Source: an uncultured Lachnospiraceae bacterium
GTDB lineage: Bacteria > Bacillota > Clostridia > Lachnospirales > Lachnospiraceae
Direction: 5' to 3'
Assembly: GCA_910588215.1 (NCBI GenBank)
Contig: CAJUQJ010000040.1
Location: 1 to 37,389 of the forward strand
DNA length: 37,389 nucleotides
Positions within the stretch are counted from its first letter, which is position 1. Each line of letters starts with the position of its first letter. Position numbers and translations under genes: made by a program. The notes under the pieces were generated by a model that was not told the DNA's origin, ran no database searches, and was given only the letters and a program-made list of their open reading frames with translations. Of this stretch, positions 7,783-16,061 are shown in pieces.

Positions 7783-9186
7783 ATGTTCAAGCAAAAGAAA
7801 CCTGTCGAACAGGGACTGCAGATCATCATCGTCGGCTGCGGCAAGGTCGGACAGACACTGATCGCCCAGCTGATCAAGGAAGGACATAACATCACCCTGA
7901 TCGACAAGAACCAACAGAAAATACAGGAATTGACCAATCTTTATGACGTAATGGGCGTCGTCGGCAACGGCGCCAGCTTCAGCGTCCAGAAAGAGGCAGA
8001 CATAGACCACACAGACCTGATCATCGCAGTCACGGACTCGGATGAGCTGAACCTGCTGTGCTGTACCGTGGCCAAGCGCGTTGGCAGCTGTTCCGCCATC
8101 GCCAGAGTCCGCACGCCGGACTACAGCATGGAAGCCAATTACTTACGAGAACGGCTGGGGCTTGCCATGATCATCAACCCTGAACTGGAGGCGTCCCGCG
8201 AGATGGCACGCATCCTCTATCTCCCTACCGCACTGGAAGTAGACACTTTTGCACACGGCCAGGCGGAGATGATCAAGTTCAAAGTGCCGGAAGACAACCT
8301 GTTAGACGGCATGATGGTCGCCGACCTGGGCAAGACCGTGGGCAAGAATATTGCCGACAATGTCCTGATCTGCGCCGTAGAACGTGACAGCGAGATCTAC
8401 ATCCCTTCCGGTAATTTCCGGATACTGCGGGGCGACTGCATTTCTTTCGTCTCCACCAGGCGGGACGCAAAATCATTCTTAGAAAAGATCGGTTTCAAGA
8501 CCCATGCGGTCAAGAACACCATGATCATCGGCGGCGGTAAGTCCTCTTATTATCTTGCCTCCCAGCTGCTCCACATGGGCATCTCGGTCAAGATCATCGA
8601 CAGCAACCCCAAGCGCTGTGAAGAACTGAGTATCCTGCTGCCTAAAGCCGTCATCATCAACGGCGACGGCACAAGTGAAGAGCTGCTGCGGGAAGAAGGC
8701 ATCGAGTACGTGGAATCCTTCGTGCCCCTGACCGGTATCGATGAGGAGAACATTCTGCTTACGCTTCACGCCAGACATGTCTCCCATGCCAAAGTCATCA
8801 CCAAGATCAACCGCACCAACTACAAGGGGGTTTTAAGCGGTCTGAACATGGACAGCGTCATCTATCCCCGTTACATTGCCTCGGAAGCGATCATAGCCTA
8901 TGTCCGCGCGAAGAAGGCATCCATGAACAGCAACAACATCGAAACCCTCTACCACATGTTTGACTTCCGCGTAGAAGCCATCGAATTTCGGGTGAAGAGC
9001 GAATCCACTGTGACGGGTGTCCCACTGGCACAGCTTTCCCTGAAAAAGGGGCTGCTGATCTCTTTCATTAACCGAAAAGGCACTATCATCATCCCCAGCG
9101 GTCAGGATTCTATCCAGGTCGGCGATACCGTGATGGTGGTGACCACGCATACAGGTTTTAAAGTGCTTCAGGATATCTTGAACTGA
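7783..9186 (+). CDS. trkA: Trk potassium uptake regulator TrkA
   Basis: A 467-residue cytoplasmic protein of the full-length two-module type. Each half has a Rossmann NAD-binding domain (IIIVGCGKVGQTL at 13-25 and TMIIGGGKSSYYLA near 246-259) followed by a TrkA-C ligand domain. It gates the TrkH channel in response to nucleotides. GGAGA precedes the ATG. trkH follows after 121 bp on the same strand. The pair forms the potassium uptake system of this region. Confidence 0.93.
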   Translation: MFKQKKPVEQGLQIIIVGCGKVGQTLIAQLIKEGHNITLIDKNQQKIQELTNLYDVMGVVGNGASFSVQKEADIDHTDLIIAVTDSDELNLLCCTVAKRVGSCSAIARVRTPDYSMEANYLRERLGLAMIINPELEASREMARILYLPTALEVDTFAHGQAEMIKFKVPEDNLLDGMMVADLGKTVGKNIADNVLICAVERDSEIYIPSGNFRILRGDCISFVSTRRDAKSFLEKIGFKTHAVKNTMIIGGGKSSYYLASQLLHMGISVKIIDSNPKRCEELSILLPKAVIINGDGTSEELLREEGIEYVESFVPLTGIDEENILLTLHARHVSHAKVITKINRTNYKGVLSGLNMDSVIYPRYIASEAIIAYVRAKKASMNSNNIETLYHMFDFRVEAIEFRVKSESTVTGVPLAQLSLKKGLLISFINRKGTIIIPSGQDSIQVGDTVMVVTTHTGFKVLQDILN

Positions 9187-9209
9187 CCGGACATCTTTGA
9201 ATCAACGTT

Positions 9210-9230
9210 TCCTCCATTCCGAAGCGCTTT
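9210..9230 (-). repeat. Orphan RBS box between trkA and trkH
   Basis: Leftward it reads AAAGCGCTTCGGAATGGAGG, a near-perfect example of the box, but faces the wrong way for both neighbours. No gene starts after it: a TTG-initiated frame runs only 15 codons. This copy argues that the box can exist as a dispersed element and not only as a ribosome site. Confidence 0.55.
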
Positions 9231-9307
9231 AGACCACTTCTATTTATGTTGGTGTGATGAAACTGGATACGGACGTCCAGAAATAACATAATAACACGAG
9301 GATAATC

Positions 9308-10813
9308 ATGAACAGCTCTATTATTCGTTATATCTTAGGATGTATTTTAAAGACAGAGGCGGCATTGATGCTGCTGCCCTGTCTTATTGCAATTATTTAT
9401 CAGGAAAAAGAAGGACTCTGGTACCTGCCGGTTTCCGCAGGCTGCCTGGCTCTCGGTGTCCTGATGAGCATGCGGAAACCGAAGAACACCGTTTTTTATC
9501 TGAAAGAGGGCTGTATCGCCACCGCCCTCAGCTGGATCTTCCTGTGTATCTTCGGTGCGATTCCCTTCTGCCTGACGGGTGAGATCCCGTCCTTTACAGA
9601 TGCGTTGTTTGAGACGGTATCCGGCTTCACCACTACCGGTGCCAGCATCTTAAGTGATGTGGAAGCACTCTCCCATTGTTCCCTGTTCTGGCGCAGCTTT
9701 ACCCATTGGATAGGTGGCATGGGCGTACTGGTATTTCTGCTTGCCATCATTCCCATGAGCGGCGGTTCCAATATTAACCTGATGCGGGCGGAGAGCCCGG
9801 GTCCCTCCGTTGGTAAGCTGGTGCCGAAGATGAAAGATACCGTACGGATCCTGTATCTGATCTATGCCGGACTGACCGTCGTAGAGACCATTCTGCTGGT
9901 TGCCGGCAGAATGCCCCTTTTCGACGCTGTCTGTACCAGCCTGGGCACGGCCGGAACCGGCGGATTTGGCATCAAGAATGACAGTATCGGCGGATACTCA
10001 CCGTATCTGCAATGGGTCGTTACCGTTTTCATGATCCTCTTCGGCGTTAATTTCAACGCCTACTGTCTGCTCTTGTTCCGTAAGCTAAAAGAGTTTCTAC
10101 ATATGGAGGAAGTGCGATGCTACCTGCTGATCATTCTTGCCTCCGTAGCGGTCATTACCGTTAATATCCTGAAAACCTGCACTGGCATCTTCGACGCCGT
10201 GACTAAGGCTGCTTTTCAGGTGGCTTCCATCATCACCACCACCGGCTTTTCCACCACCGATTTCCAACAATGGCCGGAAAGCAGCAAGGTCATCCTGGTG
10301 CTTCTGATGTTCGTAGGCGCCTGTGCCGGCAGTACCGGCGGCGGTATCAAAGTATCCCGCTTCGTAGTATTGTTTAAGACGGTGCGGAAGGAATTCTTTT
10401 CCTATATCCACCCGAAGAGTGTCAAGAAGATCAAGATGGACGGCAAGCCCATAGATCATGATGTGGTCCGTTCCATCAACGTGTATATGATCACATTCAT
10501 GGTACTTTTTGTCCTCTCCGTATTCCTCATCTCTTTCGAGAATACGGACCTGGTGACCTCCTTTACCGCAGTGGCTGCCACCATCAACAATATCGGCCCT
10601 GGTCTGGAACTGGTCGGTCCTACAGGCAACTTCGCATTCTTCTCCCCTTTTTCCAAGTATGTCCTGATGTTTGACATGCTGGCCGGGCGCCTGGAATTGT
10701 TCCCATTACTGCTGCTGTTCCATCCGACCATCTGGAAAGATCTGTTCGCCTACAAAAAGACCGTCTGGAAAGAACATCACAAGGCCAACAGGCTAAACAG
10801 ACTGGCACATTGA
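9308..10813 (+). CDS. trkH: TrkH-family potassium channel subunit
   Basis: A 501-residue membrane protein with the repeated M1-P-M2 layout of TrkH/KtrB. Filter-like loops are SGFTTTGAS near 108-116, SLGTAGTGGFG near 215-225, ASIITTTGFSTTDF near 312-325 and AAATINNIGPGLELVG near 423-438. The glycine in each loop forms the potassium filter. It conducts potassium together with TrkA. GAGG is 6 bp before the ATG. A strong hairpin follows the stop. Confidence 0.93.
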   Translation: MNSSIIRYILGCILKTEAALMLLPCLIAIIYQEKEGLWYLPVSAGCLALGVLMSMRKPKNTVFYLKEGCIATALSWIFLCIFGAIPFCLTGEIPSFTDALFETVSGFTTTGASILSDVEALSHCSLFWRSFTHWIGGMGVLVFLLAIIPMSGGSNINLMRAESPGPSVGKLVPKMKDTVRILYLIYAGLTVVETILLVAGRMPLFDAVCTSLGTAGTGGFGIKNDSIGGYSPYLQWVVTVFMILFGVNFNAYCLLLFRKLKEFLHMEEVRCYLLIILASVAVITVNILKTCTGIFDAVTKAAFQVASIITTTGFSTTDFQQWPESSKVILVLLMFVGACAGSTGGGIKVSRFVVLFKTVRKEFFSYIHPKSVKKIKMDGKPIDHDVVRSINVYMITFMVLFVLSVFLISFENTDLVTSFTAVAATINNIGPGLELVGPTGNFAFFSPFSKYVLMFDMLAGRLELFPLLLLFHPTIWKDLFAYKKTVWKEHHKANRLNRLAH

Positions 10814-10818
10814 TAAAT

Positions 10819-10856
10819 CCCCGGCTGTCTCAGTTCTTGAGACAACCGGGGTTCTT
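10819..10856 (+). terminator. Terminator after trkH
   Basis: Arms CCCCGGCTGTCTCA and TGAGACAACCGGGG pair with one mismatch around a 5-nt loop, followed by TTCTTT, 6 bp after the stop codon. Confidence 0.8.
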
Positions 10857-10894
10857 TCATGCTTCCTTAAAGTTCAATTCTCACGTCCATGACT

Positions 10895-10997
10895 TATAGT
10901 AAACGACATAACAAATTTCTGTTTCCGTCTCTTGCAGGAGCCATATACGGAAGCACCTGCAAGGCCAAAAACGAAATTTCTAATGTCGTTAACTATA
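10895..10997. repeat. 103-bp hairpin repeat, copy B
   Basis: Identical to 52-154. The symmetry extends outward in this copy: GACT lies on the left and AGTC on the right. The right end supplies the TAG stop (10993-10995) of the DNA glycosylase gene. Confidence 0.9.
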
Positions 10998-11478
10998 AGT
11001 CAGGCAGACTGCCTACCACCTGCCACGCTTCTACCAGACGCTCCAGCGAGTAACCCGCATTGGCCGGGCTGGTGGAAGGCAGCGGATATGCCTCCCGGCC
11101 AGTGACCGGAAAGATATATTTCTGATACAACTGATAAGCCTTGCCGCCGTTCAAATAGATCGTCCGGATGTCTGCGACAGAGAGGATCCGTGACAGATCA
11201 TTGGGCTTCACATCCCGGATGCTCGCATCAGAAGACCCTGTGATCTCACAACTGGCGATCACATCCCAAACCGCGATATGATGCTCTGTCAGCATGGCCT
11301 TTTTCTGCGGGATATCCTCCGGCACGCCGCATTTCAGAACCTGAGCTAAAACTTTCCAGAAACGATTCTGTTTATGCCCGTAGAAAAACTGCTGCTCCCG
11401 TGACTTCACAGAGGGGAAGCTGCCTAAGATCAGTATTTTAGAGTGCTCGTCAAAGACCGGATCTATCGTATGTATCAT
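10993..11478 (-). CDS. Hypoxanthine/deoxyinosine DNA glycosylase
   Basis: A 161-residue base-excision repair enzyme of the uracil-DNA glycosylase superfamily, family 6 (hypoxanthine-DNA glycosylase). Motif 1 is ILGSFPS (G19-S23). Motif 2 is LPSTSPANAG near 133-142. The family has an Asn in place of the usual catalytic Asp of motif 1 region and removes hypoxanthine made by adenine deamination. It starts 12 bp after the bactofilin stop, so it is probably the third gene of that operon; its own ribosome site is weak. The last Leu codon touches, and the stop codon lies in, the 103-bp repeat, so insertion may have trimmed the C-terminus by a few residues. Confidence 0.82.
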   Translation of the reverse strand: MIHTIDPVFDEHSKILILGSFPSVKSREQQFFYGHKQNRFWKVLAQVLKCGVPEDIPQKKAMLTEHHIAVWDVIASCEITGSSDASIRDVKPNDLSRILSVADIRTIYLNGGKAYQLYQKYIFPVTGREAYPLPSTSPANAGYSLERLVEAWQVVGSLPDL

Positions 11479-11490
11479 GCCTGTCGCTTT

Positions 11491-11931
11491 CTATTTCTCA
11501 GAAGCAGTATTCTCTGCCGCTGTTTCCGTCTGAGATGTGCCGATCCGCTTCACTGCTCCTTCCCCCTGGGAAGTCGTCATCGTACATCTGCCGTCGAAGC
11601 TTGCATCCTCGTCGATCACAAGAGATCTGGCAGTAACGTTCCCTACGATCTTACCGGTAGAGAGAAGTTCCAGCTTACCCTGCGCGGCGATATCGCCGTC
11701 TACCCGGCCGGAAACGATCACGTGCTGAGCATAGATGTTACCCTTCACATGTCCGTTCTTCCCCAGAACCAATTCCTTCTCGCAGGTACAATTACCGTTA
11801 ACGGTACCGTCGATCCGCACGGCTTCCGGTGCCTTCAGATCGCCTTCAAACACCGCGCCGTCCCCGAGTATGGTGCCCACCTTCACTTTCGTCTCCATAT
11901 CGGAAACATTGCTTTTGTTCTTACCCAACAT
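11491..11931 (-). CDS. Bactofilin
   Basis: A 146-residue polymer-forming cytoskeletal protein. The central right-handed beta-helix runs from about 20 to 120 with a regular repeat: GTILGDGAVFEGDL, VRIDGTVNGNCTC, LVLGKNGHVKGNI, VIVSGRVDGDI, LELLSTGKIVGNV. The flexible N-terminal and Ser/Thr/Glu-rich C-terminal tails are typical. Bactofilins form filaments at the membrane and commonly lie beside LytM/M23 genes, as here, where they position cell-wall enzymes. AGGAGG-like sequence precedes the ATG. Confidence 0.9.
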   Translation of the reverse strand: MLGKNKSNVSDMETKVKVGTILGDGAVFEGDLKAPEAVRIDGTVNGNCTCEKELVLGKNGHVKGNIYAQHVIVSGRVDGDIAAQGKLELLSTGKIVGNVTARSLVIDEDASFDGRCTMTTSQGEGAVKRIGTSQTETAAENTASEK

Positions 11932-11954
11932 ATATTCATCCTCCTTTTACCTTA

Positions 11955-12716
11955 TTATCCCTTCGCCTCAAATACCGTGAGCGGATCGATCGCTTCTTCT
12001 TCAAAAAGAATCTGATAATCCAGCTGCGTATCGTCCTCCAGCACTGTCAGCAGAATATCTCCTGCCTGCACCTGGGCACCCACCTGCATCTGGGTCTGTG
12101 CCTCCTGGCGACACATGTAACGCGTCTTATAGCCATTGTTATGTTCCACCTCGATGATATGTGCGTATGTATCGTCCGAATCCACAGTCACCACCATACC
12201 GTCCCCCGTAGCTACCACATTGCCGTCCGAATGGGTATTCAGAGAAAGATAAGGCTGCTGCGCGGAATAATCTGACAGTACCGTACTGATGCCCGTATAA
12301 GGATACCTCCGCGGCACAGACGTATCTTTCTCCGGGGTGCTCTCCGCTTTCGTCTCGCTTTCTGCCGTCGTCTCAGACGCCGCTTCTACCGCCGCCGTTT
12401 TCTCCTGTTCCAACGTCTCCATCTGGGCAAGAAGTGTTCCTTTCTCCTGTTCCAGCGCCTGCTTTTGCGCTTCCAGCGTTTTGATCTGCTCTTCCTGCTG
12501 CTTTATCAATTTACGCACGTTCTCCTGACGGTTGAACTGATATCCCGCCCAGCCGACCGCTCCCGCGACTACCAGCAACACGAGGATCAGCGCACCTACA
12601 CACAGCCGGAAAGAAAACCGCGTCACATGGAACTGTCTGCTCATTCCTCCCGTGTTCGGAATCAGAAGCACGGAAAAGGATTCCTTATGTACGTGTCTCT
12701 GCTTTTGTCGTCCCAT
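11955..12716 (-). CDS. Membrane-anchored degenerate LytM/M23 protein
   Basis: A 253-residue bitopic protein. The cytoplasmic N-terminus (about 1-34) precedes one membrane helix (LCVGALILVLLVVAGAVGWAG, about 38-58). A coiled coil follows (QEEQIKTLEAQKQALEQEKG, about 70-105), then an Ala/Thr/Glu-rich linker and a C-terminal LytM-like beta domain (GDGMVVTVDSDD, HIIEVEHNNGYKTRY, VGAQVQAGDILLTVLED). The zinc ligands are not conserved: the usual YGHL and LHFE motifs read RYMCR and LDYQI. It is therefore probably a regulator or scaffold rather than a hydrolase. Start at 12716: GGAGAG is correctly spaced, unlike for the ATG at 12728. First gene of the bactofilin operon. Confidence 0.78.
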   Translation of the reverse strand: MGRQKQRHVHKESFSVLLIPNTGGMSRQFHVTRFSFRLCVGALILVLLVVAGAVGWAGYQFNRQENVRKLIKQQEEQIKTLEAQKQALEQEKGTLLAQMETLEQEKTAAVEAASETTAESETKAESTPEKDTSVPRRYPYTGISTVLSDYSAQQPYLSLNTHSDGNVVATGDGMVVTVDSDDTYAHIIEVEHNNGYKTRYMCRQEAQTQMQVGAQVQAGDILLTVLEDDTQLDYQILFEEEAIDPLTVFEAKG

Positions 12717-12756
12717 TTTACTCTCCATTCCGCCGCACTCTCTGCGGCATCATCCT

Positions 12757-12785
12757 ATCTTACCAGACTTTCGCTCTTTTTTCAA
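12757..12785 (-). promoter_or_regulatory. Promoter of the LytM-bactofilin operon
   Basis: On the minus strand: TTGAAA (12785-12780), a 17-bp spacer and TAAGAT (12762-12757). It is about 40 bp before the start codon. Confidence 0.65.
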
Positions 12786-13035
12786 TCCAACTGCGCTTTC
12801 AAATTTCAATTTTGCCTGTAAATAGCGCCCTTTTTTGACATATACTGACATTTCTCTAAAAAAGAATGAACATCTGCAATTTTCTTCGCCTCACGACAGT
12901 CTAATAGGTGTAAGATAACAGAAACTATGAACTGCCATGCAGGCATTCTGGACTTACCATGTGAGCACCCGGCCGGCGCTGTCACACAACAGACTATCGC
13001 ACTGCAATTTAGTGCACTGACCGTATTATATCCGG

Positions 13036-13063
13036 TGAAACTCCGCAGTATACTTTTATCGGC
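13036..13063 (+). promoter_or_regulatory. Weak candidate ECF-type promoter
   Basis: TGAAAC (13036-13041) and CGGC (13060-13063) are 18 bp apart, close to the TGAAAC/CGTM pattern of ECF promoters and about 50 bp before an ECF sigma gene. The rest of the 398-bp gap from 12717 to 13114 holds the leftward promoter at 12757-12785 and nothing else I can identify. Confidence 0.25.
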
Positions 13064-13114
13064 AAAGCGCGTCCGATCGAAGGCCGTACTCTTGCCAGAA
13101 AGGAGATAAAACAG

Positions 13115-13633
13115 GTGGAACTGCTAGTTAAAAAGGCAAAAAGGGGTGATGCCGAAGCCTTCATAGAACTGATCGAGCAAAACAAGCTGAGTATGTACAG
13201 AGTTGCCCACGGCTTTCTCAAGGAGGAAGAGGACGTGGCGGATGCCATGTCGGAAACTGTCCTCACCTGCTATGAAAAAGTCGGCTCTCTGCGACAGGAT
13301 GCCTATTTCAAGACATGGATGATCCGTATTCTTATCAATCACTGTAAGGATATCCTCAAGAAGCAGAAAAGAACTATTCCCGCGGAGGATCTGTCGGAAA
13401 CAGAAGCACAAGTGACAGGCGACGGCACCAGACAATTCCGTGAACTGATCGAACCGCTCAGAGAACAGGACCGCAGCATTTTTACCTTATACTATGTCTA
13501 CGGCCTGAAAGTCAAAGAAATCGCATCCTATATGGAAATGAAGGAAAACACCGTAGCCACCCGCCTGAAACGCGGACGGGAGGCGCTGCGGGATGAGCTG
13601 ACCGCCAATCATGTAAAGGGATCACAAGGTTGA
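13115..13633 (+). CDS. ECF sigma factor
   Basis: A 172-residue RNA polymerase sigma factor with only regions 2 and 4. Region 2 includes DVADAMSETVLTCYEKVGSLR then FKTWMIRILINHCKD. Region 4 contains the helix-turn-helix GLKVKEIASYMEMKENTVATRLKRGREAL. It begins with GTG at 13115, preceded by AAGGAG 9 bp away; no ATG is better. The next gene encodes a one-helix membrane protein, as expected for the cognate anti-sigma factor, so this probably responds to an envelope signal. Confidence 0.9.
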   Translation: MELLVKKAKRGDAEAFIELIEQNKLSMYRVAHGFLKEEEDVADAMSETVLTCYEKVGSLRQDAYFKTWMIRILINHCKDILKKQKRTIPAEDLSETEAQVTGDGTRQFRELIEPLREQDRSIFTLYYVYGLKVKEIASYMEMKENTVATRLKRGREALRDELTANHVKGSQG

Positions 13634-13660
13634 ATTTGTGTCGAAGCGTCACAAATTCTA
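13632..13660. repeat. Hairpin containing a shared 19-bp box
   Basis: GAATTTGTG (13632-13640) and CACAAATTC (13650-13658) form a 9-bp perfect stem around the loop TCGAAGCGT. The sequence CGAAGCGTCACAAATTCTA at 13642-13660 recurs exactly at 37343-37361. The hairpin begins at the sigma gene's stop codon and could reduce readthrough into the next gene. Confidence 0.55.
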
Positions 13661-13705
13661 TCGACCGCAGAACAGGATCTGATATTCCGTCTGCGTCCTC
13701 AGTGT

Positions 13706-13725
13706 AAAGCGCTTCGGAACGGAGG
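13706..13725 (+). repeat. RBS box before the anti-sigma gene
   Basis: AAAGCGCTTCGGAACGGAGG; its GGAGG serves the ATG at 13728 or 13731. It is the only rightward copy in the window. Confidence 0.6.
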
Positions 13726-13727
13726 CA

Positions 13728-15197
13728 ATGATGAATAACATAAACAGAGAAAACAGACTTCCGCAGGTGGTGGAAGACCGTCTGCAGGAAGCATACAATA
13801 TCATTCGGAAAGGGGAAAACAAGAACATGCGCAAAAGAAAATCTCAAGATTCTGCTGCAAAGGTACAAACAGGCAGAAGAACTTCCCATACCATAGGCAG
13901 ACGCCAAGTTACCTATAAACGATTGGCAGGAGCGGCAGCCGCCGTTGTACTGGCCATAGCCGTACCGTCAGGTGTATACGCGGCAGTCTCCTATTTTCAG
14001 AAGACTGTACAGGAAGAGGACGACAAGATCACTTATGAATTTAAACTGAACTATGACCTGGTTCCCGGAGAATATCAGGTGACGGCGAACTATCTGCCGG
14101 AAGGCATGACTGACGATGGTTCCGGGCAATACAGAAGCCAGACAGACGACCGCTGGATCACTGTCATGCCTGTCTACACCATGGCGGCGCTGGAACAGGT
14201 CAACGGCCAGATCGTGGTGGAGGACATAGAACAGGTGGAACATACACAGATAGGCGGTATGGCAGCGGATGTGATCACTTTCCAGGAAGCCGGGAAATAT
14301 CTTACCGCTACCTGGCTTTTGATCTTCAATGAACATGAGGGATATGTCCTCGACATCCGGGCCGACTATTCTGTCCCCCGTGAGGAACTGCTGCAGTTCG
14401 CCGAAGCACTGAAGATCGAACGGATCAAAGATGGCAGCTATGAACTCGAGGAAGACAAAGAACTGCGGGAGAAAGAGGCGGCAGCGGCAGCTGCGGCACA
14501 GTCAGATGCCTCCGGCAGATGGGATGACCTTATGCAGCAGGGAATCCCCCAGGACAAGATCCATGCACTGGGAGAAGAGCTGCGTCTTTATGACGCATCT
14601 CACAGTTACAAGATCACGGACTATGCATTCTTGGACAGTATTGAAGGATTCTCGCCGGACGGTTTCTTCGACTACAGCAGATTCGACGGATGGCTGAATC
14701 CGGATAAAACTCTTCGTCCCTACACAAGACAGCACTATGACAAAGACGGGCAATTGCTGGCAGAAGAGAAAACGGAACAGGTGATCCTTCGTGTAGATGT
14801 GGAAGCATCCTGTCTCGATGCCGAGGCCGCCGCCTACGAAACTTCGTTGAACTTTGACCTGACTTATATCGAAAAGACCCCGAGCGGTTCCTACACCTGG
14901 GCTGAAGATTACTATGACGCCGTTCCTGCCGAAAAATACTATCTGCAGATGGATAACAGCGCCGTCTATATCGATACGGCAACCCACACCCAGGGCGAAG
15001 AACGCAAATCCTTCTTCTATCAGCAGTTAGATAAAGGCGAGACCTTATGCTATACCTTGCTCTTCGTCGTCGATCGGGATCGCAAGGACGATTTTCTGCT
15101 GAGTCCCATGGGGCATAACAGCAGCCTATGGCAGTGCGAATCCATGACGGTACAAGAAATCCGGGATTCACTGGACGGATATATCCGCTTGCAATAG
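13728..15197 (+). CDS. Membrane anti-sigma-like protein with DUF4367-like domain
   Basis: A 489-residue bitopic protein. The cytoplasmic N-terminus (about 1-65, basic) would bind the sigma factor. One membrane helix lies at about 66-88 (LAGAAAAVVLAIAVPSGVYA). The outer part starts with a DUF4367-like sensor fold (LPEGMTDDGSGQY, then GYVLDIRADYSVPREELLQFAEAL near 203-226). An Ala-rich linker and a second beta-rich domain of unknown family (about 330-480) follow. The sigma gene is 94 bp upstream on the same strand. The anti-sigma role is inferred from topology and position; no zinc-binding anti-sigma motif is present. Confidence 0.7.
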   Translation: MMNNINRENRLPQVVEDRLQEAYNIIRKGENKNMRKRKSQDSAAKVQTGRRTSHTIGRRQVTYKRLAGAAAAVVLAIAVPSGVYAAVSYFQKTVQEEDDKITYEFKLNYDLVPGEYQVTANYLPEGMTDDGSGQYRSQTDDRWITVMPVYTMAALEQVNGQIVVEDIEQVEHTQIGGMAADVITFQEAGKYLTATWLLIFNEHEGYVLDIRADYSVPREELLQFAEALKIERIKDGSYELEEDKELREKEAAAAAAAQSDASGRWDDLMQQGIPQDKIHALGEELRLYDASHSYKITDYAFLDSIEGFSPDGFFDYSRFDGWLNPDKTLRPYTRQHYDKDGQLLAEEKTEQVILRVDVEASCLDAEAAAYETSLNFDLTYIEKTPSGSYTWAEDYYDAVPAEKYYLQMDNSAVYIDTATHTQGEERKSFFYQQLDKGETLCYTLLFVVDRDRKDDFLLSPMGHNSSLWQCESMTVQEIRDSLDGYIRLQ

Positions 15198-15307
15198 CGT
15201 TCTACCCCATGTTGTCTACCAAAGTGTGTCCTCACATTCACGTTCGACAAAAGCATACCGCAATAAAGAATTTGAGACAATTATTATAAATTTTCTAAAA
15301 AAACAAA

Positions 15308-15336
15308 TTGAGATATCCAAAAAGAGTGTTTATAAT
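15308..15336 (+). promoter_or_regulatory. Promoter of the cytidylate-kinase-like gene
   Basis: TTGAGA (15308-15313), a 17-bp spacer and a perfect TATAAT (15331-15336), about 40 bp before the start codon. Confidence 0.75.
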
Positions 15337-15376
15337 AGATTTAAGAGAAAAATAACAGAAAAAGGGGGATGCATTT

Positions 15377-15976
15377 ATGTATAATATCGTAACGATAGAA
15401 CGCCGGTATGCCAGCGGCGGAAATGAGATCGGTAAGAAACTGGCTGACGCACTCGGCTATAAACTCTATGACAGAAACATTCTCATCAAAGCGGCGAAAA
15501 ATCTGGAGATTCCTTACTTTCAGATCGAGAATCTGGACGAGAGTACTTCCGGCAGTATTCTGATGAATCTTGCAAAAACCGGCCTGGGCGGTCTCTCCGG
15601 CAACCGAGAACTGCCTCTGGCAGACAAGCTTTTCCTGGAGGAAGAGCGGATCATTGAAGAAGCTGCCGAGAAAGGAAACTGCGTGATCGTCGGCAGAGCT
15701 TCCGGCTATATTCTGAGAGAGCGTAAGAATGCACTGCGGGTGTTCGTCTATGCCGACAAACAGAAACGGATCCAGAGAGCGATCGAACGGGAAGGAATCC
15801 AACAGGCAGAAGCCGAAAATGCACTGAAGCGCAATGATAAGCGAAGAAGCGGGTTCTACAATTCCGTTACAAACTGGGAATGGGGCGCACCTGAATACTA
15901 CGACCTGTTCCTGAATGCGGGTAATCTAGGAATTGACACATGTGTCAGGATTCTGGCGGAAGCAATATCCGAATGA
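15377..15976 (+). CDS. Cytidylate kinase-like family protein
   Basis: A 199-residue protein of the cytidylate-kinase-like family (PF13189). The N-terminus (VTIERRYASGGNEIGKKLADALGYKLYDRNIL) replaces the normal P-loop with SGGNEIGK. The family's central GNCVIVGRASGYILRER and the arginine-rich lid (KQKRIQRAIEREGI, then NDKRRSGFY) are present. CMP or a related small substrate is plausible but unproven; true Cmk is longer and has GxSGxGKS. AAGGGGG lies upstream of the ATG. Single gene between its own promoter and terminator. Confidence 0.8.
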   Translation: MYNIVTIERRYASGGNEIGKKLADALGYKLYDRNILIKAAKNLEIPYFQIENLDESTSGSILMNLAKTGLGGLSGNRELPLADKLFLEEERIIEEAAEKGNCVIVGRASGYILRERKNALRVFVYADKQKRIQRAIEREGIQQAEAENALKRNDKRRSGFYNSVTNWEWGAPEYYDLFLNAGNLGIDTCVRILAEAISE

Positions 15977-15990
15977 TGAATGAACAATTA

Positions 15991-16015
15991 AGGGAGGCGT
16001 TCGCCTCCCTTTTTT
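15991..16015 (+). terminator. Intrinsic terminator
   Basis: AGGGAGGCG and CGCCTCCCT form a perfect stem with a 2-nt centre, followed by TTTTT. A textbook rho-independent terminator 15 bp after the stop codon. Confidence 0.92.
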
Positions 16016-16061
16016 AGAACAGCTTCTCAGTCGTCCCATACAATGCCGCATTTTTCCAAAA

